Assembly (NCBI GenBank): GCA_964576365.1
Contig: CAZNUT010000013.1
Coordinates: 1 to 28,980, forward strand
DNA: 28,980 nt
Source of the DNA: CAZMJG01 sp964576365
GTDB lineage: Bacteria > Patescibacteriota > Microgenomatia > UBA1406 > GWC2-37-13
Direction: 5' to 3'
A program made the translations under genes and the position numbers. The notes beneath the pieces are model-generated. The model saw only the letters and a program-made list of their open reading frames with translations, made no database searches and had not been told where the DNA came from. The first letter of the stretch is position 1; every line of letters starts with the position of its first letter. Positions 1-7,277 of this stretch are shown piece after piece.

Positions 1-16
1 AGTTTTTAACTACCAT

Positions 17-307
17 ATGGAACTCAGCACCCTAATGTCTCGAAGAGAATTATTAACAATAATAAGTTGCACGGTTGCCTCTCGTGTTGGAGTTGAGGTT
101 GGGCGTCAACAAGCACCAAAAGTTTTATCTGCACTAGCTGAGGAAATGATAGCCAATGATACTAGTAATCCAAATTTAGAGCGACCACAAGATATTTTTG
201 ACTACGGTAATAAACTTATAGAACCGACAGAGTTAAATCTTAATTCATGGATACTTGCTGCTATTGTTGGTGTGGTAACTACTCATTGGTCCTTCTCACG
301 CGAATGA
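17..307 (+). CDS. Small hypothetical protein with twin-arginine-like N-terminus (paralogue 1)
   Basis: Unrecognised 96-residue protein. Near the N-terminus it reads MSRRELLTII (residues 7-16), similar to a Tat (twin-arginine) signal motif, followed by a short hydrophobic stretch that is soon interrupted by Arg and Glu (ASRVGVEVGR). A second hydrophobic stretch lies near the C-terminus (about residues 77-88, WILAAIVGVVTT). The architecture and several aligned residues (SRR, QxIF followed by D/N, LAA near the end) match the next gene, so the two look like tandem paralogues. It ends with TGA. Only 16 nt lie upstream in the window, so the promoter and the exact start cannot be judged; the internal Met at residue 7 is an alternative. 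Function unknown; true export by Tat is unproven because the hydrophobic core is short. Confidence 0.6.
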   Translation: MELSTLMSRRELLTIISCTVASRVGVEVGRQQAPKVLSALAEEMIANDTSNPNLERPQDIFDYGNKLIEPTELNLNSWILAAIVGVVTTHWSFSRE

Positions 308-341
308 TGTAAATCTGTAAAATTTACTATTATTTTTAAAC

Positions 342-680
342 ATGAAATTTTCAGAATTCATTGAAGATTTAGGATTTTGTGTAGAAAAAGGGGTTAAAGG
401 TGCTTTGGATCAACCGATGAGTAGAAGAGACTTCATAAAATTATCCACGGTGCTTGCTGCCGAAACAATTGCTGCAGGCCGGGGAGTGCAGGCTATTATA
501 GATAGAAAAACCATAGCAGATAAAATTTCATCAGAACTAGAAACCTCAACTCAGGTTAATGACGATCAAACCATCTTTAATACTCGGGTAGAAATAATAA
601 ATGATCTAGGCGATACGAGCATGCGTCATACAAACGCAGTATTATTGGCAGCACTCGGCCGTGTTTTGCTGGATAGCTGA
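342..680 (+). CDS. Small hypothetical protein with twin-arginine-like motif (paralogue 2)
   Basis: Unrecognised 112-residue protein, 34 nt after its paralogue and on the same strand. It has a 25-residue leader, then MSRRDFIKLS (residues 26-35), a close match to the Tat consensus S-R-R-x-F-L-K. The following segment (STVLAAETIAAG) is only moderately hydrophobic and contains a Glu. The C-terminal part holds another hydrophobic run (NAVLLAALGRVLL). A TATTAT box at 328-333 lies 8 nt before the ATG, a possible -10 for a leaderless message. Alternatively translation could start at Met26, which would put the RR motif at the extreme N-terminus as in the first paralogue. No enzymatic motif is visible. 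It could be an anchored or Tat-exported small protein, or a cytosolic helical protein in which RR is incidental. Confidence 0.6.
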   Translation: MKFSEFIEDLGFCVEKGVKGALDQPMSRRDFIKLSTVLAAETIAAGRGVQAIIDRKTIADKISSELETSTQVNDDQTIFNTRVEIINDLGDTSMRHTNAVLLAALGRVLLDS

Positions 681-693
681 TTAAGTTTGCAAC

Positions 694-702
694 TGCTATA
701 AT
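694..702 (+). promoter_or_regulatory. Extended -10 promoter of the GlmU-like gene, leaderless geometry
   Basis: TGCTATAAT at 694-702 is a perfect extended -10 (TG-n-TATAAT). Only six bases separate it from the ATG at 709, so transcription would begin at or next to the start codon and the mRNA would be leaderless. No good -35 at 17 bp is visible, as is common with extended -10 promoters. There is no Shine-Dalgarno sequence. Confidence 0.6.
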
Positions 703-708
703 ATTCGT

Positions 709-1932
709 ATGCGCAAACCGTTAGTGGTCATTCTTGCTGGTGGGACAGGCTCCCACTTCACTCCTCTCATCACAGACAAAACACTCTTCCCCTTCATGGG
801 CAAACCGCTTTTGCAGCACACTATCGAAATGGTCGAACAAAATGGCTTCTCACAGGCACTTATAGTCACAAATCCACGAAATGAAGAGTGGCTAGGCACA
901 TATCAGCCATTCAACATCACTCTTCAAACACATCAGCAACACAGGCAGGAAGGTGGTATGGGACAGGCCCTTCTGGAAATACAGGATGAAATAGGTCATC
1001 AGCCATTTCTTATTCTCAACGCAGTAGATGTCATCAACCCTTTATTTATGAAACAATTGTATCGAGAAACGCTTGAAGAGCATTCTTTCGTAACTGGTAA
1101 AAAAATGGATACCCTTGTACCAGCAGGATACATCGCGCTACAAGGCGACCGCGCATCTCACATAGTAGAAAAGCCAGCCCAGCATGAGCGCCCGAGCGAT
1201 CTTATCAATCTTGTGTTTCATTTCATCAGTCGACCTGATATGCTCTACCAGCATTTACATACCATACCAAGCTCTGATTGCCAATATGAGCTTGCGCTCA
1301 GTGAATATATGAATACGGAACACACCCGCGTCATCACTTATGTGCAAGATTGGAGCAAGCTTAAATACGCCTACCATGTGCTGGATGTCATGGATACGAT
1401 TCTCAAATATCGTACACTCAATCATCAAGCCAGATCAGCCTACATCTCACCTCTTGCACGCATTGAAGGAACAGTGTATATAGATGAGAATGCTCACATA
1501 GACGCGTATGCGATCATCAAAGGTCCTGCATATATCGGACGGGGGGCAAAAATAGGCAATCATGCGCTTGTACGCCAATCAACTATCGAAGAGGGAGCGA
1601 TTGTAGGTTTTGGGTGTGAGGTGGCTCGAAGCTATATCGGGCCACGGTGTATGCTTCATCACAATTTTATTGGCGACTCTGTACTTGAAAGTGATGTCAA
1701 TCCAAGCTGGGGCACAACAACTGCCAATCTCAGACTGGATACAAAACCGATAAGAATGAAGTTGCCGGATGGAAGCCATATCCAAACGGACAAAACTAAA
1801 CTTGGCGCAATCATGGCAAAAGGAGTATTTCTCGGAGTAAATTGCAGCATCATGCCGGGAGTGAGTATAGGAACCAACCAACGAGTGCCTCCGGGAACCA
1901 TTTTAAAAGATTCTCTTGGAACGTCTCAATAA
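709..1932 (+). CDS. Bifunctional sugar-1-phosphate nucleotidyltransferase / left-handed beta-helix acyltransferase (GlmU-like)
   Basis: 407 residues. The N-terminal half (about 1-230) is a nucleotidyltransferase of the COG1208 type, starting with the LAGGTG loop and GKPLL, and would join a sugar-1-phosphate to a nucleotide. The C-terminal half (about 240-400) shows hexapeptide repeats of a left-handed beta helix (AYIGRGAKIG, IEEGAIVGFG, SIMPGVSIG) and a GTTTANLRLD...KLGAIM segment that resembles the acetyltransferase half of GlmU and of archaeal bifunctional enzymes. UDP-GlcNAc synthesis for the neighbouring mur genes is therefore plausible, but the sugar is not proven. Odd point: the canonical G-x-G-T-R signature reads GTGSHF, so the usual Arg is His, and the following PKP-type Lys motif is altered to TDKTLFPF. 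It may be a divergent subfamily with another substrate. Convergent with the next minus-strand gene. Confidence 0.8.
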   Translation: MRKPLVVILAGGTGSHFTPLITDKTLFPFMGKPLLQHTIEMVEQNGFSQALIVTNPRNEEWLGTYQPFNITLQTHQQHRQEGGMGQALLEIQDEIGHQPFLILNAVDVINPLFMKQLYRETLEEHSFVTGKKMDTLVPAGYIALQGDRASHIVEKPAQHERPSDLINLVFHFISRPDMLYQHLHTIPSSDCQYELALSEYMNTEHTRVITYVQDWSKLKYAYHVLDVMDTILKYRTLNHQARSAYISPLARIEGTVYIDENAHIDAYAIIKGPAYIGRGAKIGNHALVRQSTIEEGAIVGFGCEVARSYIGPRCMLHHNFIGDSVLESDVNPSWGTTTANLRLDTKPIRMKLPDGSHIQTDKTKLGAIMAKGVFLGVNCSIMPGVSIGTNQRVPPGTILKDSLGTSQ

Positions 1933-1984
1933 ATCTACTTGGGTGTATAGTCCTTGCGTCCGTGTGATAATCCAGAAAAAGACC

Positions 1985-2329
1985 TTATTGTTTTACCCAC
2001 CGTTTGCTCTGCTCTCTTTTTAAAGCAGGATAATTCGGAGCCATAGCGGCATTTAAACCTTGTAATTCTTCATCACTACACTTGGTACCGATTGCAGCGA
2101 ATAGATGTCCATCACCATCGACAAAAAGATCGTGTAAATGCGCTACATCTGTACCATCTTCGGGTCCTGTGCTCAATTTTTTTACTCCTTCTGGGTAGTT
2201 TTCCGAAACGAATTTTGAAGAATCAATATGGGATTCTGCTGGACTACTTCTTCCAAAACCTACACGTGAAAAATCCAATGTTAATTGGGCTATTTTTATC
2301 CATTCCCCATTTATTTTTACTCGAGACAT
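1985..2329 (-). CDS. Hypothetical protein, 114 residues, with a strong ribosome binding site
   Basis: Unrecognised small soluble protein beginning MSRVKINGEW. The frame is open for 29 more codons upstream, but I chose the ATG at 2329 because a consensus AAGGAGG lies 9 nt before it, and the upstream codons look like leader sequence. The protein is polar, with no membrane segment or signal peptide; the N-terminal INGEWIKIAQLTLDFSRVGFG part looks beta-rich, and the end is basic (ALKREQSKRWVKQ). It contains an acidic DLFVDGDGHLFAA stretch. It lies 108 nt beyond the murA start on the same strand, but murA is transcribed towards it from its own promoter, so co-transcription is possible. No function proposed. 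Confidence 0.6.
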   Translation of the reverse strand: MSRVKINGEWIKIAQLTLDFSRVGFGRSSPAESHIDSSKFVSENYPEGVKKLSTGPEDGTDVAHLHDLFVDGDGHLFAAIGTKCSDEELQGLNAAMAPNYPALKREQSKRWVKQ

Positions 2330-2338
2330 ATCTTTACA

Positions 2339-2345
2339 CCTCCTT
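2339..2345 (-). promoter_or_regulatory. Consensus Shine-Dalgarno AAGGAGG
   Basis: Read on the minus strand, AAGGAGG lies 9 nt upstream of the ATG at 2329-2327. It is the only strong Shine-Dalgarno I found before a gene in this window, and it fixes the start of the 114-residue protein. Confidence 0.7.
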
Positions 2346-2437
2346 TGCAGTTTATAAAAACTGTAAAACCGTTCGAAGTATTGTAAAAGACTAAGACTCT
2401 CACGCAAATTCATCATGAAGACTGCTTGACTTTATTA

Positions 2438-3763
2438 TTATATTTTTTTGATGTTTCCGCCAAGCACTTGAATCTTTTCCACAAACTTCTCATATCCTCT
2501 TTCCAGATGACTCACTCCTCGCACATACGATTCACCCTTTGCGATCAAAGCAGCGATAGCAAGCGTCGCTCCTGCTCGAAGATCTGCTACCTCTACCACT
2601 CCGCCATGCAGAAGTTGTGGCCCGTTGATACAAATAGCCTGATGATAGGTCTTTTCAGAATCATACGGAAAATGATAAAAATGCTGAGGATCTTCTACAT
2701 TTGGCTGGATAAAACTGATATGCGCTCCCAGTTTGTGAAGTTGAGACACATAGCTAAATCTATTTTCAAAAATTCGCTCATGTATAAGTGAATCGCCCTG
2801 AGCTTGAGTTGCCAAAACTGCAAGTAGGGGTTGCCAATCGGTAAGAAAACCAGGATATGGTGATGTTTCTATTTCAATTTTTTGCAGAGGACTCCGATAA
2901 AAAAAGCGCCACCCATCTTCCACTTTCTCTACTCCCGCCCCTGCTTTTTGAATCCTATCGATAAATGCTTTGATATAGTGCTCGGGAATGGAAGAAATCG
3001 TGATATCGCCTTTACTAGCAATTGCAAGTGTCGCAAAAGTCGCGGCTTCTACTCTATCAGGGGCAATGGTAAACGGTTTTTCCTGAGTTAATTCTTCTGA
3101 TTGTTTGATAATAATTGTACTGTCAATTCGTTCAATGCGAGCCCCACCTTCATTCAAAAACGCGATCAGATCATCTATTTCCGGCTCAAGCGCTCCATTT
3201 TCAATAATGACTTCATCCTGTGTCAAACTTCCAAGCATGATTAGCAATTCTGTTCCTGTGTGCGTGGGTTTTTCAAAACGATACCTCCCAGTGGGCTTCT
3301 TTTCCATCACTGCATGATAATACCCAGTATCTGAATCATAACTCACCTGTATACCTAACGCACTCATCCCATCAACAATGCGATCAATAGATCGGGCTCC
3401 AAGACGACATCCTCCGGGATTGGGAATGTATGCTTCTCCAAAATGCTTCAACAATGGAGCGAATAACATAAATGACGTACGTATTTTTGATGCGTGCAGT
3501 AAATTTACTTTTCTTGATTTCAATCCCTGACGAGATATATGTAGCGTATTTTCTGATGCAAAATGAGCCTTGGCTCCGAGTGAATTGATAAGATGAATGA
3601 GCTCTTCTACATCATTGATGTGAGGAATATTATTGATAACAACTTTTTCTTCCGAAAAAAGGAGTGCAGCAATAATCACTTTTAATGCTATATTTTTTGC
3701 ACCAGATATCTGCACATGCCCTTTAAGTGGATTTCCTCCGGTGATGATATATGCGTCTTCCAT
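2438..3763 (-). CDS. murA: UDP-N-acetylglucosamine 1-carboxyvinyltransferase (MurA)
   Basis: 441 residues, usual for the family. MurA transfers enolpyruvate from PEP to UDP-GlcNAc, the first committed step of peptidoglycan synthesis in the cytosol. Visible hallmarks: SGAKN near the N-terminus (Lys23-Asn24, substrate binding), the flexible active-site loop PNPGGCRLGARS with the catalytic Cys at residue 119, and the late RAGATLAIAAL segment. Because the loop carries Cys and not the Asp found in chlamydial and mycobacterial MurA, fosfomycin sensitivity is expected from family knowledge. The gene follows murB on the same strand after a 195-nt gap holding its own promoter. The TATAAC box 7 nt before the ATG suggests a leaderless transcript. 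Confidence 0.95.
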   Translation of the reverse strand: MEDAYIITGGNPLKGHVQISGAKNIALKVIIAALLFSEEKVVINNIPHINDVEELIHLINSLGAKAHFASENTLHISRQGLKSRKVNLLHASKIRTSFMLFAPLLKHFGEAYIPNPGGCRLGARSIDRIVDGMSALGIQVSYDSDTGYYHAVMEKKPTGRYRFEKPTHTGTELLIMLGSLTQDEVIIENGALEPEIDDLIAFLNEGGARIERIDSTIIIKQSEELTQEKPFTIAPDRVEAATFATLAIASKGDITISSIPEHYIKAFIDRIQKAGAGVEKVEDGWRFFYRSPLQKIEIETSPYPGFLTDWQPLLAVLATQAQGDSLIHERIFENRFSYVSQLHKLGAHISFIQPNVEDPQHFYHFPYDSEKTYHQAICINGPQLLHGGVVEVADLRAGATLAIAALIAKGESYVRGVSHLERGYEKFVEKIQVLGGNIKKI

Positions 3764-3770
3764 GTAAATA

Positions 3771-3799
3771 GTTATAAATTATTAACTTCCATGTAACAA
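3771..3799 (-). promoter_or_regulatory. murA promoter (-35 TTGTTA, 17 bp, -10 TATAAC)
   Basis: On the minus strand TTGTTA (3799-3794) and TATAAC (3776-3771) are separated by exactly 17 bp. The -10 ends 7 nt before the murA ATG, so the start of transcription would fall at the start codon. Four of six and five of six consensus bases match. Three TGACAC copies lie just upstream of the -35. Confidence 0.55.
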
Positions 3800-3817
3800 T
3801 TTTGAGCAGTGAGAGTA

Positions 3818-3858
3818 TGACACACTTCCTGACACTTTCCTTTGCAAAGACTTGACAC
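3818..3858. repeat. Three TGACAC hexamers upstream of the murA promoter
   Basis: TGACAC occurs at 3818-3823, 3830-3835 and 3853-3858 (plus-strand reading), with start-to-start distances of 12 and 23 bp, close to one and two helical turns. They lie about 55-95 bp upstream of the murA start, behind the -35 box. An activator or regulator site is conceivable; chance is not excluded in 195 nt of spacer. Confidence 0.3.
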
Positions 3859-3958
3859 TGTAGGCAAAACACCGAAATAAAAGCTATTTTATTTTTAATC
3901 CGACATGTTGCTTTCTTATTATTAATTCTTAATGAAAAAGCTCATGTATTTGCTCACC

Positions 3959-4900
3959 TCACACAAATACCACTTCTTCCTTTAACTCTATACTAAACTT
4001 TTGCTTTACCGTATCACGAATCAATTGTACCAAAGCCTTCACATCAGCTGAGGTTCCGCCTCCGGTATTGATAATAAAGTTTGCGTGCTTTTCTGATATC
4101 TTACATCCGCCAATCTGTTGCCCTTTAAGCCCGGCTCGGTCAATCAATGCACCGGCTGATGTTGTATCCAGATGAGCTGCCAGCTGCTCCTGCTTTGTGA
4201 TATTTCGAAAAAAACAACCAGACGTCCACCCTGATGGCTGTGTCTGCTGGCGGTATGCTAGTACTTCCTGCGCACGTTTTTTCAATATCTCTGGCTCAGT
4301 TTTTGTGAAACGTAATACTGCAGACGTGCAGATTTCATGAGTATCCTGCAAAATACTATAATCGTATGCAAATTTGAAATAATTGCGATCGACTGTGCGC
4401 AGATCCCCTGACTGATTTATTAGCTGTGCACTGACAAGCACGTCGCTCACAGCTGAGGGTGGCTTCATCCATTTTGAATTCATACAAAGAGCGCCACCCA
4501 GAGTACCAGGCAATCCCATCTGGTATTCCAGTCCTTGCCATCCCCGTTCGATGGTGTACTGCACTAACCGGTTAATGACTACTCCAGACCCCACTTGCAA
4601 ATCCACTATATCTCGTTCTTCTTCTATCAAAACTATGTCCTGATATTTATTTCTGATCACTAATCCCTCAAAACGAGCTGACACAGCTGCTACATTTGAA
4701 CCTCCCCCTATAACCATACTTTTTATCTGCAGATTATGGGCACATCTTAAAACATGGCTCAATTCATCAGGGGCAGATATCTCACAAAAAAGACTTGCTA
4801 TTAATGGTATGCGAATAGTAGTTGACCCAGCTAGATCAACATCTTGATGTACAACAATATTTTTTGAATTAAGTTGTTTGAGTATTTCTTGTCTCAGCAT
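3959..4900 (-). CDS. murB: UDP-N-acetylenolpyruvoylglucosamine reductase (MurB)
   Basis: 313 residues. MurB is the FAD-dependent enzyme that reduces the MurA product with NADPH to UDP-MurNAc. Visible: the FAD-binding VIGGGSNV motif (about residues 63-70), YQMGLPGTLGGALCMN in the second FAD region, and the C-terminal substrate domain with SGCFFRN, IDRAGLKG and HANFIIN, plus the catalytic Glu near the end (KEEVVFV). In the SGCFFRN motif the proton-donating residue, Ser in Escherichia coli MurB, appears as Cys; this occurs in other MurB proteins. The start overlaps the end of murC by 32 nt, which indicates translational coupling. No Shine-Dalgarno is visible. The window order murC > murB fits dcw clusters. 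Confidence 0.95.
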   Translation of the reverse strand: MLRQEILKQLNSKNIVVHQDVDLAGSTTIRIPLIASLFCEISAPDELSHVLRCAHNLQIKSMVIGGGSNVAAVSARFEGLVIRNKYQDIVLIEEERDIVDLQVGSGVVINRLVQYTIERGWQGLEYQMGLPGTLGGALCMNSKWMKPPSAVSDVLVSAQLINQSGDLRTVDRNYFKFAYDYSILQDTHEICTSAVLRFTKTEPEILKKRAQEVLAYRQQTQPSGWTSGCFFRNITKQEQLAAHLDTTSAGALIDRAGLKGQQIGGCKISEKHANFIINTGGGTSADVKALVQLIRDTVKQKFSIELKEEVVFV

Positions 4901-6323
4901 AACGTGAATAAATAATATCTTTTAGAGTAGGTATTCCTTCGTATACATTCCCTGCCCCCATAGTCACAAGCACATCTCCCTGATGAATGTGCATTTGCAA
5001 CATGTTATCCTCTTTGTTAATTCTGGGGAGAAATTTGATATGCGAATATCCTGCTTCATTCGCCTCCTGAACGAGCTTTTCAGAAGAATACTGTTTTTCC
5101 TGATGTCCTTCACGAGCTGAACCAAAAATCGGTAAAATGAATGCCTGATCTGCGAGACTCAAAGATTGAATAAATTCAGATTTCAGAGCAAATGTGCGGG
5201 AATAGGTGTGAGGTTGAAAAATAACAACAATTTTTTGAGAAGGAAATCTCATGCGTGCAGCCTCAATAGTAGCCTGTATTTCATGTGGATGATGTGCGTA
5301 ATCGTCTATGATGTAAGAACCCTGAATGTGGGCAATCATCTCAAAGCGTCTTTTTGCACCACTAAACCCCTCAATAGCTTGTTGAATTTCCTGAAAGGTA
5401 AAACCCATCAAAACAAGCATACTGATGACTGCTGTTGCGTTTTGTATATTTGCTCTACCCCACAAATTGGTTTCAAAAACAAAAGATTTATTTTGATAAA
5501 CCAGCTTAAATGAACTACCCGCTGTGGTTCCTTGCCACTCACTGATGTTAAAATCAGCATTAGTATTAAAACCATAGGTTACATATTTTTCACGTGGTAA
5601 CTTTTGAGTCAACCTCGCAACTTTTTCATCATCAATACATAAAAATAAAGATGGTTTATTTTGATCATTGTTATGCATGATGCATTGCGCAAACCGATAA
5701 AATATATCCTCAGTCTCTTGTATATTTTTAAAAACATCAGGGTGATCAAAATCTATATTGGTGATGATGGCCGCATCAAGCTCAAGTTGAAGAAATTTTG
5801 GACGAAGATCTTCGGGTGGAGACATACCATATTCATCAGCTTCTAAAACAAATATGTTTTTTTTACCCGCTGACCCAGCCTGAAAACCTGTAAATGCAGA
5901 AACACCTGCCAGATACCCTGGCTGTTTTCCAAGTCGAATCAACGCATATGCAAGCAATGAAGTGGTAGTAGTTTTACCATGGCAGCCTGCAACACCTATA
6001 CAATATTGATAACTTGAGATCACGGTGTTTATAAATTCAACCTGATGAAGCACCTGAATGCCTCTACTCTTTGCTTCTATCACCTGTGGATTTGTAAGCC
6101 CTCCATGAGCGGCTGAATATACCACGAGATCTACATCCTTAGGCAAATCTTCGGACTTAAATGAGGTTAAAACTGATATATCACCTAATAAATTATCTGT
6201 AATAAAGTGCTCAACAGTATCTGAACCACTAACTGTTTTTTGTAATTCTCGGGCAATGATGGCTAGATTTGCCATGGCAACTCCTTTTATCCCTACGAAG
6301 AATATATGTCGGGCAGAAAGCAT
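4869..6323 (-). CDS. murC: UDP-N-acetylmuramate--L-alanine ligase (MurC)
   Basis: 484 residues, full length. MurC adds L-alanine to UDP-MurNAc using ATP in the cytosol. The order of domains is normal: N-terminal Rossmann-type UDP-binding domain with FFVGIKGVAMANLA (8-21), central ATPase domain with the P-loop VAGCHGKTTTT (about 111-121), LEADEYG and TNIDFDHPD, then the C-terminal domain with YIIDDYAHHPHEI and FQPHTYSRT. The ATG lies 4 nt beyond the pgeF stop (6330-6332), and a TATAAT sequence formed partly by that stop ends 5 nt before the ATG. It is part of the murE-pgeF-murC-murB unit. Identity is secure. Confidence 0.95.
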   Translation of the reverse strand: MLSARHIFFVGIKGVAMANLAIIARELQKTVSGSDTVEHFITDNLLGDISVLTSFKSEDLPKDVDLVVYSAAHGGLTNPQVIEAKSRGIQVLHQVEFINTVISSYQYCIGVAGCHGKTTTTSLLAYALIRLGKQPGYLAGVSAFTGFQAGSAGKKNIFVLEADEYGMSPPEDLRPKFLQLELDAAIITNIDFDHPDVFKNIQETEDIFYRFAQCIMHNNDQNKPSLFLCIDDEKVARLTQKLPREKYVTYGFNTNADFNISEWQGTTAGSSFKLVYQNKSFVFETNLWGRANIQNATAVISMLVLMGFTFQEIQQAIEGFSGAKRRFEMIAHIQGSYIIDDYAHHPHEIQATIEAARMRFPSQKIVVIFQPHTYSRTFALKSEFIQSLSLADQAFILPIFGSAREGHQEKQYSSEKLVQEANEAGYSHIKFLPRINKEDNMLQMHIHQGDVLVTMGAGNVYEGIPTLKDIIYSRYAETRNTQTT

Positions 6324-6328
6324 ATCAT

Positions 6329-6334
6329 ATTATA
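6329..6334 (-). promoter_or_regulatory. Possible -10 box of murC, overlapping the pgeF stop
   Basis: TATAAT on the minus strand (6334-6329) ends 5 nt before the murC ATG, the same geometry as at murE. No -35 is visible at 17 bp. Because it is built from the pgeF Leu-stop codons (TTA TAA T), it may be coincidental. Confidence 0.3.
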
Positions 6335-6890
6335 ACCCATAGCCAATAAAATTAAGCATATTGCCCTTTATGGTTTTATCGCGGGTGAGTGAAAAGTAGC
6401 TGCTGTTATGTTCGGCTGTACAAAAGGGTACATGACCGATATGATCTTTACTTATACCCACTCGCTCAAGAGTGTGCCTATTTGCTAGTGCCAAATCCAA
6501 ACCCACGCCATCACCCGTTATGTTTGTATTAAAAATATTCGTTCCAAACTCCTTCTCAAACAATTGTTTTCGATCTCCAAAAATAGAATAACAACACGAG
6601 CCGACACAAGGACCTATGACACAATAAATACGCTCTTTTTTTGCTCCTAGGTCAATCATTGATTTGACAACATGACTTGGTAAAAATCCAAGTGTACCTT
6701 TCCATCCCTGATGAGAAATACCAATCACCCCAGATAAAGGATCAACATAAACTATAGGCACACAGTCTGCAGTAAGCACGGTCAACAATATCCCATTAAG
6801 ATGTGTAACCACAGCATCTGCCTCAGCTTGTGCATCTATATCAGAAAATGATTTGATGACGCGCACATGTGTGGTATGTTTTTGTCTCAT
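6330..6890 (-). CDS. pgeF: YfiH/PgeF family (polyphenol oxidase / purine nucleoside phosphorylase-like, cell-wall editing) - 5' end without a normal start
   Basis: Multicopper-oxidase-like YfiH (DUF152) protein. In Escherichia coli PgeF hydrolyses a misincorporated L-Ser from UDP-MurNAc, which fits its place between murE and murC; purine nucleoside phosphorylase activity is known for other members. Visible motifs: TADCVPIVY, HQGWKGT, IGPCVGSCCYSI and the late FCTAEHNSSYFSLTRD, which supply the Cys and His metal/active-site residues. The first ATG of the frame (6890) gives 186 residues, but clear family sequence (GFGTK, TNNWQQ) continues upstream in frame to about 7031, giving 233 residues, the usual length. 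In that extension there is no ATG, GTG or TTG. Either an ATT codon (7025-7023 or 7022-7020) starts translation, or the gene has lost its 5' end to the element at 7029-7212. Confidence 0.8.
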   Translation of the reverse strand: MRQKHTTHVRVIKSFSDIDAQAEADAVVTHLNGILLTVLTADCVPIVYVDPLSGVIGISHQGWKGTLGFLPSHVVKSMIDLGAKKERIYCVIGPCVGSCCYSIFGDRKQLFEKEFGTNIFNTNITGDGVGLDLALANRHTLERVGISKDHIGHVPFCTAEHNSSYFSLTRDKTIKGNMLNFIGYGL

Positions 6891-7031
6891 TCTGACAACA
6901 CGTCTCTGTTGCCAATTATTCGTCTCGAGTAACTGAGCTATAGTGCTTTCTTTTCTACCGTCTCCCCATGCTTTTGTACCAAATCCGTATGCAATATCGC
7001 CTGTTTGATAGATCGTATAAATAATTACTAA
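6891..7031 (-). other. In-frame upstream extension of pgeF lacking a canonical start codon
   Basis: Forty-seven sense codons precede the Met at 6890 in the pgeF frame and end at two tandem TAA codons (7037-7032) inside the left terminal repeat of the neighbouring element. The peptide includes GDIAYGFGTKAWGDGRK and TNNWQQRRVVR, which correspond to the conserved start of YfiH proteins. Candidate non-standard starts are ATT at 7025-7023 and 7022-7020 and ATC at 7013-7011. Confidence 0.75.
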
Positions 7032-7212
7032 TTATTAACAGGACTTACGCATTAATTAACGAAATAGATTGTCATAACGATGTAAAACCGAAGCGTCCAG
7101 GTTAAAAATACGACTGGATTCCTGCCTACTGGCAGGCAGGCTTCGCTACACTACATTCCTACCTCATCGGTGGGCAAGCAGAATGACCATGCGTAACTCC
7201 TATTATTAATTA
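7029..7212. mobile_element. MITE-like element with 24-bp terminal inverted repeats
   Basis: The ends at 7029-7052 and 7189-7212 are inverted repeats matching at 21 of 24 positions, sharing the core GG-A-(C/G)-TTACGCAT. The element is 184 bp long and contains no gene. TAATTAC occurs at 7022-7028 and again at 7207-7213, a possible 7-bp target duplication, although it overlaps the AT-rich outer part of the right repeat. It lies between the stop of murE and the truncated front of pgeF. Family unknown; no transposase is in the window, so it would be mobilised in trans if at all. Confidence 0.65.
7114..7187. repeat. Interspersed CTGGATTCC...GAATGAC repeat nested in the element
   Basis: The interior starts CTGGATTCC and ends GAATGAC, and holds CCTGCCTACTGGCAGG (7121-7136), an inverted repeat with a 4-nt loop, followed by a partial copy CAGG. 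Such GGATTCC...GAATGAC sequences with a CCTGCC/GGCAGG stem are, from memory, widespread intergenic repeats in Patescibacteria. In either strand the stem would form a stable RNA hairpin within the mur transcript. Confidence 0.5.
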
Positions 7213-7277
7213 CAAATGAATATGTACTTCTTATTTATTAATTGTTCTTTCATATAAATGGAAGAAGGTATGCTAGT

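Noticed and set aside
2426..2791. Plus-strand open frame of 121 codons and further antisense frames over murA
   Set aside because: Fully inside murA on the other strand, with no promoter, family motif or sensible composition.
3875..3894. 8-bp inverted repeat of A and T around GCTA between murB and murA, considered as a terminator
   Set aside because: The stem is purely A-T and no real T tract follows on the minus strand.
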